DNA from: Acidobacteriaceae bacterium | GTDB lineage: Bacteria; Acidobacteriota; Terriglobia; Terriglobales; Acidobacteriaceae | Direction: 5' to 3' | Assembly (NCBI GenBank): GCA_003167305.1 | Contig: PMTP01000085.1 | Span: 6,098-13,753 of the forward strand | DNA length: 7,656 nt | In this document: positions 1 through 6,249 of the stretch, piece after piece | Position numbering within the stretch: the stretch's first letter is position 1 | Layout of the letters: each line of letters starts with the position of its first letter | Translations under genes and position numbers: made by a program | Notes under the pieces: generated by a model | Database searches by the model: none | The model's input: the letters and a program-made list of their open reading frames with translations, nothing else | Told to the model about the DNA's origin: nothing

Positions 1-800
1 ACCTGCGCATGATAGCCGGCCGCTTCGAGCGATCGATTGCGCTCCACGAGCGCGGCGTGCAGCTCGTCGGCGCGTTCCAGAGCCGCGCGCAGGACTGGAG
101 AGCCGATGCGGTGAAAGGCGCGGCTGCTTGCATCCAGCACCAGCAGCCCCTGCGCAGCGAAGACCCGGGAATAAAACTCCGCAAAGGCCTGGGCGAAGGT
201 GCGTCCCGGCTGGTAGGCCGCGGCCAACGCCTCCATCGCGTCGGAAGCTCCGAGCAGTTCGTACGCCTGATCGACCAGCGGCTTAATCGAGTCGTCCAGC
301 ACCAGGCCGCCCACCGGCTGCGGGGCCTCGGGAGCCGCCGCATACTCCAGCCTGCGCAATTCGCGGCGCGCCGGAAAGACGACGTGGTTGATCTCGGCAA
401 AGTCATGGTCTTCGGTGGCCAGCCAGAAGACGGCGGCGTGCGGCCGGCCCGCTACCGTCGCCTCGCGCGCGCGGGCCAGCGCGGTAGCCGCCTTGAAGGG
501 CGTGAAGAGCGGGCCGCCGAAGAGGCCCACCTGCTGGCCGGTGACTACGACTCCCGCGCCGCAGCTGAGAGCATCGAGCGCCGCCGCCTGTGTTGATCCA
601 GTATTCTGCGCGGACAGCAGCCCGAGCAGCTCCGGCCAGTGCGCGGGCAGGTCCGGGCGCGCCTGCCAGCTACCCGGCGCGTCCGTTCCCGGCGGCAGCG
701 GGGCGTAAAACGCCCGCGCCGCCGCCGTGCCGGAGCAGTACTCCAGAAAGAGCCGGTGCAGCCCCGATACGACACTGATGGGATGGCGCTCTGCGTTCAA
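1..800 (-). CDS. bshC: Bacillithiol biosynthesis cysteine-adding enzyme BshC, N-terminal part (runs off left edge)
   Basis: BshC is the putative cysteine ligase that joins L-cysteine to glucosaminyl-malate in the last step of bacillithiol synthesis, in the cytoplasm. About 266 codons are present, roughly half of the usual ~540. The N-terminus has the family pattern (HRLFLEY at 15-21, then FYAPLPP at 31-37). The hallmark block follows: TGQQVGLFGGPLFTPFKA at 87-104 and VFWLATEDHDFAEINHV at 124-140. The last visible residues, GYHAQV, also match the family. I chose TTG at 800 as the start. It has a GAGAG Shine-Dalgarno sequence 7 bases upstream, an in-frame stop only eight codons before it, and no ATG at a suitable place. 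Minus-strand codon use and motifs are clear, so open frames on the plus strand here are shadows. The gene diverges from the NUDIX gene. Identity is near certain; the exact start is less so. Confidence 0.94.
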   Translation of the reverse strand, partial: MNAERHPISVVSGLHRLFLEYCSGTAAARAFYAPLPPGTDAPGSWQARPDLPAHWPELLGLLSAQNTGSTQAAALDALSCGAGVVVTGQQVGLFGGPLFTPFKAATALARAREATVAGRPHAAVFWLATEDHDFAEINHVVFPARRELRRLEYAAAPEAPQPVGGLVLDDSIKPLVDQAYELLGASDAMEALAAAYQPGRTFAQAFAEFYSRVFAAQGLLVLDASSRAFHRIGSPVLRAALERADELHAALVERNRSLEAAGYHAQ

Positions 801-998
801 TGATTTACTCTCTATACGATCTTAAATCTGAAAGCGAACCTCGGGTGCGCGGGCAAAGATGAGATTCAGCTACTGTTAAGGATGTTACGCCAGTGTAAAT
901 CGATGCATGCGTGGCGATTCTGGTGCTGCGCGCGGGCCTTGGTGTGCGTATACTCTATTCTGAATTGCGCAGGAACGCGCTTCAAGGAGAGAGAAGAG
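801..998. other. Divergent intergenic region between bshC and the NUDIX gene
   Basis: These 198 bases must hold the promoters of both divergent genes. For the plus strand the best -10 candidate is TATACT at 949-954, with no convincing -35 box. For the minus strand a TATAGA-like box lies just upstream of the bshC start, again with a poor -35. An ATG at 882 could extend the NUDIX frame by 39 codons, but those residues are Cys/Trp-rich, unlike the domain, and that ATG lacks a good ribosome binding site. Confidence 0.4.
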
Positions 999-1835
999 AT
1001 GCCCAAGACGAAGAAAGCCGTGAAAGCCGCCGAGCCCAGGACCGCAGAAGCTGCGGCGCCCGAGATTGCAACGGCAGTGAAACCTAAGAAAGCAAAAGCT
1101 GCCAAACCCAAGACCGTGAAACCCAAGAAAACAAAGGCTGCCAAGCCCAAGGCCGCAAAAACTGCCAAACCTAAAATGGCAAAGGCCGCCAAGCCCAAGG
1201 CAAAAAAGGCCGCAAAACCCAAAGGAGCAAAGGCCGCAAAAGCCAAGGCGACGAAGGCCCCCAAGGTGGTCGCGGAGCAAAAGGCAGAGGTGCTCAGTTC
1301 CGAAGTAGTCTTCGAGGGGCCGCTCTTCCGTGTGCTGCGCGACCGGCTGATTGAGCCGGGCGGCAGTGAGGAAGTACGCGATATCGTCCGCCACAACGGC
1401 AGCGTGGTCATCCTGGCCATCGACAACACGAAAAGCAAGAAAAATCCATGGGTCGTGATCGAGCGGCAGTATCGCCATGCCGCCGGCCGATTCCTGTGGG
1501 AGCTACCGGCCGGCAAGCTGGAGCCGGGCGAGGACGCCCTGCTGGGCGCGCAACGGGAGTTGGAGGAGGAAACCGGCTACCGGGCAAAGAAGTGGAAGCC
1601 GCTGGTCGAGTACTATCCCAGCCCCGGCTTTGTGGGCGAGTCGATGAAGGTCTTCGTGGCCGAGGACCTGGTGGCGGGCGACGCCCATCCGGAGGAAGAC
1701 GAGCGGATCGAGTTTCGACTGGTCAAACTCTCCCAGGTGGTCAAGCTGATCGAAAAGGGCGCGATTCAAGACGGCAAGACGCTGACCAGCGTGCTCTTGT
1801 TCGCGCAAAAGATGGCTGGCAAGCACGGTAAGTAG
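999..1835 (+). CDS. nudF: NUDIX hydrolase (ADP-ribose pyrophosphatase type) with histone H1-like N-terminal tail
   Basis: The 278-residue protein has two parts. Residues 1-95 form a low-complexity basic tail: 31 lysines in the first 90 residues, no Asp or Glu between E22 and E93, and the unit KAAKPK four times exactly (33, 46, 62, 70) plus KTAKPK at 54. Residues 100-275 form a NUDIX domain. The box at 172-194 fits GX5EX7REUXEEXGU fully, with R186, E187, E190 and E191. A PSPGF segment at 207-211 puts a proline 16 residues after the box glycine, as in ADP-ribose pyrophosphatases. Such enzymes cut ADP-ribose to AMP and ribose 5-phosphate using Mg2+. The start ATG at 999 has an AAGGAGAG site 7 bases upstream. 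The usual length without a tail is about 180-210 residues. The tail probably binds nucleic acid, which is an inference. ADP-ribose specificity is likely but not proven. Confidence 0.92.
   Translation: MPKTKKAVKAAEPRTAEAAAPEIATAVKPKKAKAAKPKTVKPKKTKAAKPKAAKTAKPKMAKAAKPKAKKAAKPKGAKAAKAKATKAPKVVAEQKAEVLSSEVVFEGPLFRVLRDRLIEPGGSEEVRDIVRHNGSVVILAIDNTKSKKNPWVVIERQYRHAAGRFLWELPAGKLEPGEDALLGAQRELEEETGYRAKKWKPLVEYYPSPGFVGESMKVFVAEDLVAGDAHPEEDERIEFRLVKLSQVVKLIEKGAIQDGKTLTSVLLFAQKMAGKHGK
1081..1265 (+). repeat. Degenerate in-frame repeats coding the K/A/P-rich tail
   Basis: This stretch is built of imperfect copies of an 18-base unit of the type aaRgcYgccaaRcccaaR, giving KAAKPK or close variants. Copies differ mainly at third codon positions (AAA/AAG, GCC/GCT, CCC/CCT), so the repeat is old enough to have drifted or is held by selection on the protein. 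Length change by slippage between strains would be expected. Confidence 0.75.
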
Positions 1836-1873
1836 CGGAGGGATCTGTAGCCCCGCTTCAAACCATTCTCTCC

Positions 1874-1912
1874 AGACAGGGCCGGCGCTCCTCCGCCGGC
1901 TCTGTCTCATTA
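1874..1912 (+). terminator. Hairpin terminator after the NUDIX gene
   Basis: A 14-base-pair stem (1874-1887 with 1894-1907) contains one G-U pair and a six-base loop. It is GC-rich in its upper half and is followed by a short pyrimidine/AT-rich run. It lies 38 bases after the NUDIX stop codon. The T tract is poor, so this may be a weak intrinsic terminator or a 3'-end protecting stem. Confidence 0.6.
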
Positions 1913-1940
1913 TGCACGGGGGCTGCCTAAAAAATTTGTA

Positions 1941-1977
1941 ACCGATGGCGGATTTTTGAGTCAAAATACATATCGGT
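1941..1977. promoter_or_regulatory. Nested inverted repeat in the cold shock gene leader
   Basis: Outer arms ACCGAT (1941-1946) and ATCGGT (1972-1977) enclose a second perfect dyad, TTTTGA-G-TCAAAA (1954-1966). The element lies about 60-95 bases upstream of the GTG start. It could be an operator, or a leader RNA fold of the kind that controls cold shock genes. No clear sigma70 promoter could be placed beside it. Confidence 0.4.
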
Positions 1978-2036
1978 GGGCGTTCCCCAGTACGCTGTTC
2001 GCCGTAACTCACAGGATGTAAGGAAGGCAGGGACCT

Positions 2037-2267
2037 GTGGCTCAATACAAAGGGAAGGTCAAGTGGTTCAACAACGCCAAGGGCTACGGATTCATTGGAC
2101 GTGAAGACGGGCCGGATGTATTCGTCCACTACTCATCGATTCAGTTGGACGGGTACAAAACGCTGAAAGAGGGCGATGACGTTGAGTTCGACATCGTTCA
2201 GGGGCAGAAAGGCGCCCAGGCGGATGCGGTTGTCCGGCTACGGGACTCTGTCCCCAGCACAGCATAG
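2037..2267 (+). CDS. cspA: Cold shock domain protein (CspA family)
   Basis: This is a small single-stranded nucleic-acid-binding protein of 76 residues forming one OB-fold cold shock domain. Such proteins melt RNA secondary structure and act as RNA chaperones or antiterminators in the cytoplasm. The sequence begins with the typical [19 protein letters not shown]1 is KGYGFI at 15-20 and RNP2 is VFVHYS at 28-33. Both carry Tyr where E. coli CspA has Phe, which keeps an aromatic binding face. The start is GTG at 2037, supported by AAGGAAGG at 2020-2027 and by the fit of the N-terminus to the family; no ATG lies nearby in frame. The gene stands alone between a terminator and a long gap. It may be constitutive rather than cold-induced, and the sequence does not decide this. 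Confidence 0.96.
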   Translation: MAQYKGKVKWFNNAKGYGFIGREDGPDVFVHYSSIQLDGYKTLKEGDDVEFDIVQGQKGAQADAVVRLRDSVPSTA

Positions 2268-2575
2268 AGGCGTTGAAGACCAGGCGTAAGCGCAAGACCG
2301 CCGCCCGGTGGTACGCTTGAGTGTGCCCATTTTCGTGGCCCATGTCACAGAAGGCGTCACATTACTTAAATATTTTGTTTTCTATACGTTTCAGAATGGA
2401 ACGCTGAATTCGGAGGCCCCGTATTCAGGGTTGCTCTATAAGAGATACAAGTTCGCGCCACGCCTCTCTTTGCAGTAGCGTTATCGAAGCATCCGCTGCA
2501 AATCCCGGACCGTTCCCGGAAAAAATGCGAAATGCTTGGCCCTTTTTGCGTCAGCCGAGATAAGATAAGGGCGCG
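2268..2575. other. 308-base intergenic region with no gene seen
   Basis: No convincing reading frame or RNA gene is visible. An imperfect hairpin just after the cold shock gene (2284-2316: GCGTA/TACGC outside, ACCG/CGGT inside) could help end its transcript but has no T tract. An AT-rich stretch (2361-2390) holds TATACG at 2383-2388 preceded by TTACTT at 2362-2367, a poor promoter match with a short 15-base spacer. A second hairpin lies at 2404-2428. These elements probably belong to control of the gene starting at 2576. Confidence 0.45.
2404..2428. promoter_or_regulatory. Imperfect 10-bp dyad upstream of the membrane protein gene
   Basis: CTGAAT-T-CGG (2404-2413) pairs with CCG-T-ATTCAG (2419-2428) around a five-base loop, with one T-T mismatch. 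There is no T run after it, so it is not a classical terminator. If the promoter is at about 2362-2388, this would fold at the very 5' end of the leader RNA; otherwise it could be a protein-binding dyad. Confidence 0.3.
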
Positions 2576-3244
2576 ATGAGCTTACTCCATCAGGAATCCC
2601 AGGAAGAGATTGATGACGCCGCTCTTGGCGAAGAGTTCGCCAAGGGCAGCAGCCACTTAGTCCGGGCGGGTGTCATCGCGGCCGTGCTGGTCACCGTCGT
2701 CGTCGCCATCGTAGTGCTGGCCAGCCACAAGCCGCCGGTGGCCAGCGGCGAGATTGTTCAGGTGTGGGCTTATCCCGAGCATGGCGAGACCTCGGGGATC
2801 GACGCCAACGGCGATGCCAAGTCCCCGGAGAGCTTCGACCAGGTGCTGCTCTTTGCCCATGTGAAGTTACATAACCAAAGCAATGTTCCGCTCATCTTGC
2901 AGAATGTGCTGGCCAATGTCAGGCTGGCGGACGGTGTTCCTCTTTCCGTCTCCGCGGGAAGCGTGGCGCAGTTCGAGGAGGCATTTCTCGCCTATCCCAA
3001 GCTGGACGCCTCGCACGGTAAGCCGCTCGCGCCCCATACGGTCCTCGATCCGGGGCAGAGCGTGGATGGGACCGCTTTCTGGGTCTTTCGGCTGACCAAG
3101 CAGCGGTGGGACGCGCGCAAGGACTGGCTGCCGGACCCAAATCACAGCGACCCGGGGTCGAAGTCCGGCCTGAACTTCACCTTCTCGATCCAGTACCAGC
3201 AAGACCTGGTGCTCGCGCCCCAAACCGCGGTTATGGAACAGTAG
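2576..3244 (+). CDS. Single-pass membrane-anchored protein of unknown function
   Basis: The 222-residue protein has a short acidic cytoplasmic N-terminus (1-28), one strongly hydrophobic helix (about 30-50, rich in Val, Ala and Ile), and an outer domain of ~170 residues. The outer domain alternates polar and hydrophobic residues (for example VLLFAHVKLHNQSNVPLIL at 90-108), which suggests a beta sandwich of the kind seen in DUF4352-like or other Ig-like extracytoplasmic domains. That comparison is inference from pattern only. Cysteine is absent and I see no catalytic motif. The start ATG has a short AAGG site about 5 bases upstream. The 3' end overlaps the convergent coiled-coil gene by 14 bp, and both products are single-pass membrane proteins, so they may act at the same site. 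No family is firmly recognised. Confidence 0.85.
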   Translation: MSLLHQESQEEIDDAALGEEFAKGSSHLVRAGVIAAVLVTVVVAIVVLASHKPPVASGEIVQVWAYPEHGETSGIDANGDAKSPESFDQVLLFAHVKLHNQSNVPLILQNVLANVRLADGVPLSVSAGSVAQFEEAFLAYPKLDASHGKPLAPHTVLDPGQSVDGTAFWVFRLTKQRWDARKDWLPDPNHSDPGSKSGLNFTFSIQYQQDLVLAPQTAVMEQ

Positions 3245-4070
3245 CCGGAACCGGCGCATTCTTCGGCGTTGTCAGATATCCGGAGATCTGGCCATTCTTT
3301 GCGCCCACAGAGTTGACCACAATCTCGAAGAGAAGCCCATCCTTGCCGCTGTAGAACTGGAGCGGCTCGTTCAGGTTGCGATCCTTCTTCTCGTACTGTT
3401 TGTCGTCGGAGTAGACCACCAGCGTGAAACGACTCTTCTTGGCGTCGGCCTTCTTCAACTCCAGGCTCACTGTGCCCACGGGTTTCTTTTGGCCCTTGGT
3501 GAGGGTGAACTCGTAGTAGTTCCGGTCGCCCTTGTGCTTGAGCAGTTCCAGCTCTTCCTGATTGCGGGCGATCAAGCTGCTGTGGCCGTTCAAATCCCCC
3601 TTCATCGACGTCAACTGGCTGATGGTGGTGGCCAGGTCGCTCTGCGTCTTGCCCAGATCGGTCTTCACCCCGCCCACGTCGGTCTTCACGCTGGACACAT
3701 CGTTGGAGACGGCGGTCACAGCCTGCGCGGTCTGCTTTTGCGCGCTGGCCAGCCGCGCCGCATCAGCCTCGTTGCGCTCCTCGCGGCGAATGATCTCCTG
3801 GGCGCGCTCGTCCATCTGCTTCTGCGTCAGCCCCAGCGAGTTGCCCAGCTCCTCGGTTGCCACTTTGAGGTGGGCGTCAGTCTCGCGCAGGTCGGAGGCC
3901 AGCTTCTTGTTCTGTTCGTTGGCCGCGTCGATCTCTTTCTGCTGGTTGGTCAGGGTACCGCTCTGGTTGTAGTTCCAGATCAGGCTGCCAATCCCGATCA
4001 GCAGGGCGATGGCGATGGCCGCCAGCAGTGCGCCCGAATAGCTGCGCGGGGTATCGTCAAGTTCACTCAT
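3231..4070 (-). CDS. Membrane-anchored coiled-coil protein of unknown function
   Basis: The 279-residue protein has a short N-terminus, one transmembrane helix (about 13-33), and a long alpha-helical coiled coil (about 40-180). The coil includes regular heptads such as SVKTDVG-GVKTDLG at 127-140. A C-terminal domain of about 85 residues follows (183-268), rich in beta-type patterns (YYEFTLTKGQ at 185-194, FTLVVYSDD at 215-223, NEPLQFYSG at 234-242). It resembles conserved uncharacterised acidobacterial proteins with an inner-membrane stalk and a small terminal domain; the resemblance is from memory of such sequences, not a search. The start ATG at 4070 has an AGAGAGG site 8 bases upstream. 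The gene shares a divergent control region with gltA and ends inside the last codons of the convergent membrane gene. Codon-position bias and the coiled coil make the frame secure; its role is unknown. Confidence 0.9.
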   Translation of the reverse strand: MSELDDTPRSYSGALLAAIAIALLIGIGSLIWNYNQSGTLTNQQKEIDAANEQNKKLASDLRETDAHLKVATEELGNSLGLTQKQMDERAQEIIRREERNEADAARLASAQKQTAQAVTAVSNDVSSVKTDVGGVKTDLGKTQSDLATTISQLTSMKGDLNGHSSLIARNQEELELLKHKGDRNYYEFTLTKGQKKPVGTVSLELKKADAKKSRFTLVVYSDDKQYEKKDRNLNEPLQFYSGKDGLLFEIVVNSVGAKNGQISGYLTTPKNAPVPATVP

Positions 4071-4133
4071 CTTTGCTGCCTCTCTGTGACGGCCCGTCGT
4101 GCGGACCGCTTCTCGTGTAGGTCGTCTTCCTTT

Positions 4134-4205
4134 CCGGATTAGACGCCGCTCTAAAAAAACTCTTCCGGAATTCCCGTCTCTGCCGGATTCCGTCCGGAAT
4201 GCCCG
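4134..4205. promoter_or_regulatory. Cluster of four CCGGAWT motifs, two inside a 13-bp direct repeat
   Basis: CCGGATT occurs at 4134-4140 and 4183-4189, and CCGGAAT at 4165-4171 and 4194-4200. Two of them lie within direct repeats TCCGGAATTCCCG (4164-4176) and TCCGGAATGCCCG (4193-4205), whose starts are 29 bases apart. TTCCGGAA at 4163-4170 is a perfect palindrome. The cluster sits 64-135 bases upstream of the coiled-coil gene start, downstream of its candidate promoter, so it would lie in the leader or act as a repressor site. Confidence 0.4.
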
Positions 4206-4247
4206 ATGACGAAGCCCTCGCTCCCCGCGCCCCTGGGGAATCTACAG

Positions 4248-4276
4248 AATATAGAAAATATCCCCCCGTGTGGAAA
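4248..4276 (-). promoter_or_regulatory. Candidate sigma70 promoter for the coiled-coil gene
   Basis: On the minus strand, TTTCCA (4276-4271) and TATATT (4253-4248) are separated by 17 bases. The -35 box matches the consensus at four of six bases and the -10 box at five of six. Transcription would begin near 4241, giving a leader of about 170 bases that includes the CCGGAWT cluster. Confidence 0.35.
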
Positions 4277-4354
4277 AAGATGGCCTTCTTTATACATAGC
4301 ACACCCAAAAAGAGCCTTTAGAGCCGGTTCCACCCCGCTGCCGTACCACGCTTC

Positions 4355-4384
4355 GTGACAAGCAGCGAATCACTGCGTTATAAA
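4355..4384 (+). promoter_or_regulatory. Candidate sigma70 promoter for gltA
   Basis: GTGACA (4355-4360) and TATAAA (4379-4384) are separated by 18 bases, each matching the consensus at four to five of six positions. It is the best promoter match upstream of the citrate synthase gene. Confidence 0.45.
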
Positions 4385-4486
4385 CATCTATACGGCACAT
4401 TCAGTCGCCGGGCTTTTTGGAGGCCAGGACAGCCACCCCAATCGTCTGGAAAATATCGCTAAATTGCTAGGGGGAGATCGAGGGCT

Positions 4487-5626
4487 ATGCCGACCACTGG
4501 TGGCGCAGGAAAGGGTCTGGAAGGAATTGTCGCGGCCAACTCCGGGATCTGCTGGATCGACGGAGATGCGGGCGTGTTGTCCTATCGGGGAATCGATATT
4601 CACGAGTTGGCCGTGCATTCGACCTTCGAGGAGACCACCTACCTGCTGTGGAACGGCATTCTTCCCAATGAGTTGGCCCTGCGCGAGTTTCAGTCCCGGC
4701 TGACGCTGGCGCGCGCCCTCGATGAGCGCATCATCAAGATGCTGCGAGCCTTCCCCACCTCCGCGACGCCCATGGAGGTGCTGCGCACCGCCGTCTCCGC
4801 ACTCAGCTTCTACGACGCGGACGAGAAGGATTGCTCCCACGACGCCAACGTCCGCAAAAGCTATAACCTGACCGCGCAGATGGCCATGATCGTGGCCATC
4901 TACGACCGCATCCGCAAAGGCAAGGAGATAGTGCCCCCGGACCGCACCGTCAGCCACGCCGCCAACTTCCTGTGGATGCTGAACGGCGTCAAACCCTCGG
5001 AAACGGCGACCCGGACGCTGGACCTGGCGCTGGTGCTGCATGCCGAGCACGAGTTGAACGCCTCCACCTTTGCCGCCCGCGTTATCGCCGCCACGCTGGC
5101 CGACGTTCACTCGGCCGTCACTGGCGCCATCGGCGCGCTCAAGGGGCCACTGCACGGCGGCGCCAACGAGGGCGTGATGCGCATGCTCTACGAGATCGAC
5201 AAGGCCGGCGCCGATCCGGTTGAATACGTGAAGAATATGCTGGCCGCACGGCAGAAGATCTCCGGCTTCGGCCATCGCGTCTACAAGACCGAGGACCCCC
5301 GCGCCACCCACCTGCGCAAGATGAGCGAGCAGCTCGGCAAGGACGCCGGCATTCCCAAGTGGTTCGAGTACTCCCGCGCCATCGAGCTTTATATCAACGC
5401 CGATAAAAAACTCAACGCCAATGTGGACTTTTACTCGGCCTCCACCTACGCGACGCTGGGCATCGACATCGACCTATATACGCCCATCTTCGCCATCAGC
5501 CGCATCGCCGGCTGGGCCGCCCACATCATCGAGCAGCTCGACGACAACCGCCTCATCCGTCCCCGCGCTGAGTACATCGGCCCGCCGTATCCCGCTCCGT
5601 ACATCCCGATGGACGAGCGCGGATAA
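4487..5626 (+). CDS. gltA: Citrate synthase
   Basis: This enzyme condenses oxaloacetate and acetyl-CoA to citrate, the entry step of the TCA cycle, in the cytoplasm. The 379-residue length fits the short bacterial/archaeal form, without the extra N-terminal domain of the E. coli type. The N-terminus GLEGIVAANSGI with LSYRGIDI at 31-38 is typical. The catalytic residues are all present: H223 in GPLHGGANE, H263 in GFGHRVYK, and D314 in NVDFYSAST. HAEHELNAST (185-194) and SRIAGWAAH (338-346) supply the usual substrate-binding residues. A purine-rich GGGGGAGA site at 4470-4476 lies 10 bases upstream of the ATG. A methylcitrate synthase role cannot be excluded from sequence alone, but no prpB or prpD gene is nearby. 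The long open frame on the opposite strand (4388-5311) is a codon-bias shadow. Confidence 0.96.
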   Translation: MPTTGGAGKGLEGIVAANSGICWIDGDAGVLSYRGIDIHELAVHSTFEETTYLLWNGILPNELALREFQSRLTLARALDERIIKMLRAFPTSATPMEVLRTAVSALSFYDADEKDCSHDANVRKSYNLTAQMAMIVAIYDRIRKGKEIVPPDRTVSHAANFLWMLNGVKPSETATRTLDLALVLHAEHELNASTFAARVIAATLADVHSAVTGAIGALKGPLHGGANEGVMRMLYEIDKAGADPVEYVKNMLAARQKISGFGHRVYKTEDPRATHLRKMSEQLGKDAGIPKWFEYSRAIELYINADKKLNANVDFYSASTYATLGIDIDLYTPIFAISRIAGWAAHIIEQLDDNRLIRPRAEYIGPPYPAPYIPMDERG

Positions 5627-5688
5627 AACTCAGACCGGCACAGAAACTTTTTGTTGTATTCCGGTTTCTAACGGACAGAGGATACCCC

Positions 5689-6204
5689 ATGAAAACGAAA
5701 TTTGTTCTTGCGCTGTTGAGCGTTTGCCTGATTGCGGTATGCATTCCCTCGTTCGGACAAAAGCTTTACCCTGTATCAGGTCCACTGGCATCGCAGACAC
5801 CACCGCCGGTATTTTCCGGCCAGAGCAGAAACCCGGTGTTTTCAATCGGGAGTTTAAAGACTTCCTCAGGGTCGATCACTTGGACTCTTGCCCATGGGGA
5901 AAAACTCCAGGGAAAACTCATTACTCCCGAAGTGACAGCATCTGCTCCAGTAGCCAAGGCGTTGGGCGACCCAGCCGGATACCCGCCGCAGTCCAATTTG
6001 GCCTTCGCCTGGGATGCTGTCTACGGACAGGGATATTACGTTGCCCGTATTATGGGCAAGAAGATTTGGCAGGGGGTCTTTACCGGAGATCAGGGAACCG
6101 TTCTGCAAGTTGAAATGTATGAAGAAGTGCTGAACAAGGAGGTTGACAAGAGATTTAGCGTAGCGGTAGACAACAAGGGCAACATCTACAAGGTAGTTTG
6201 GTAG
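5689..6204 (+). CDS. Small secreted protein of unknown function
   Basis: The 171-residue protein has a clear Sec signal peptide: MKTK, then a hydrophobic core (FVLALLSVCLIAVC), ending near PSFG-Q at 20-24, so cleavage is likely after residue 23. The mature part begins with a Pro/Ser/Thr-rich stretch. It ends in a region with aromatic and beta-type patterns (AWDAVYGQGYYVARI at 107-121, FSVAVDNKGNIYKVVW at 156-171). No cysteine is visible in the mature region and there is no lipobox or catalytic motif. An AGAGGA site lies 6 bases before the ATG. It follows gltA by 62 bases with no clear terminator, so some read-through is possible. Its first 14 codons share features with the broken gene at 6562, including an identical 12-base word at the same offset. 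Function is unknown. Confidence 0.8.
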   Translation: MKTKFVLALLSVCLIAVCIPSFGQKLYPVSGPLASQTPPPVFSGQSRNPVFSIGSLKTSSGSITWTLAHGEKLQGKLITPEVTASAPVAKALGDPAGYPPQSNLAFAWDAVYGQGYYVARIMGKKIWQGVFTGDQGTVLQVEMYEEVLNKEVDKRFSVAVDNKGNIYKVVW

Positions 6205-6249
6205 GAGGCTCTGTGCGCCGGGCCGAGTCCATCTAACCGGCCTGCCGCC

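Larger units (their letters stand above)
4071..4486. other. 416-base divergent control region between the coiled-coil gene and gltA
   Basis: No gene is supported here. Short minus-strand frames in this stretch have no family features, and their composition is that of non-coding DNA. It holds a motif cluster (4134-4205), a candidate minus-strand promoter (4248-4276) and a candidate plus-strand promoter (4355-4384), described separately. The gltA leader would be about 95 bases long and contains small imperfect stems (for example around 4424-4449) but no riboswitch that I recognise. Confidence 0.5.

Noticed and set aside
9..596. Long plus-strand open frame at the left end
   Set aside because: It is a shadow of bshC; the minus strand carries all the family motifs in frame, and the plus product is Arg/Gln-rich with no domain.
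882..998. N-terminal extension of the NUDIX protein from ATG 882
   Set aside because: The extension is Cys/Trp-rich and lacks a ribosome binding site, while ATG 999 has a strong AAGGAGAG site at good distance.
866..1516. Minus-strand open frame with Leu/Ala/Phe-rich repeats that look like membrane segments
   Set aside because: It is the antisense of the lysine/alanine repeat tail; AAG and GCC codons read backwards give CTT and GGC, which mimics a hydrophobic protein.
3489..4142. 217-codon plus-strand frame opposite the coiled-coil gene
   Set aside because: It is a codon-bias shadow; the minus strand has a start with ribosome binding site, a membrane helix and heptads.
4063..4333. Two short minus-strand frames upstream of the coiled-coil gene
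   Set aside because: They lie in AT-mixed control DNA, have no ribosome binding site or family features, and one overlaps the start of the real gene in another frame.
4388..5311. 307-codon minus-strand frame opposite gltA
   Set aside because: It is an antisense shadow of an unambiguous citrate synthase; its Gly/His/Gln-rich product shows no domain.
5627..5688. Terminator between gltA and the secreted gene
   Set aside because: Two short inverted repeats (ACCGG/CCGGT and AGAAAC/GTTTCT) overlap and exclude each other; neither is followed by a T run.
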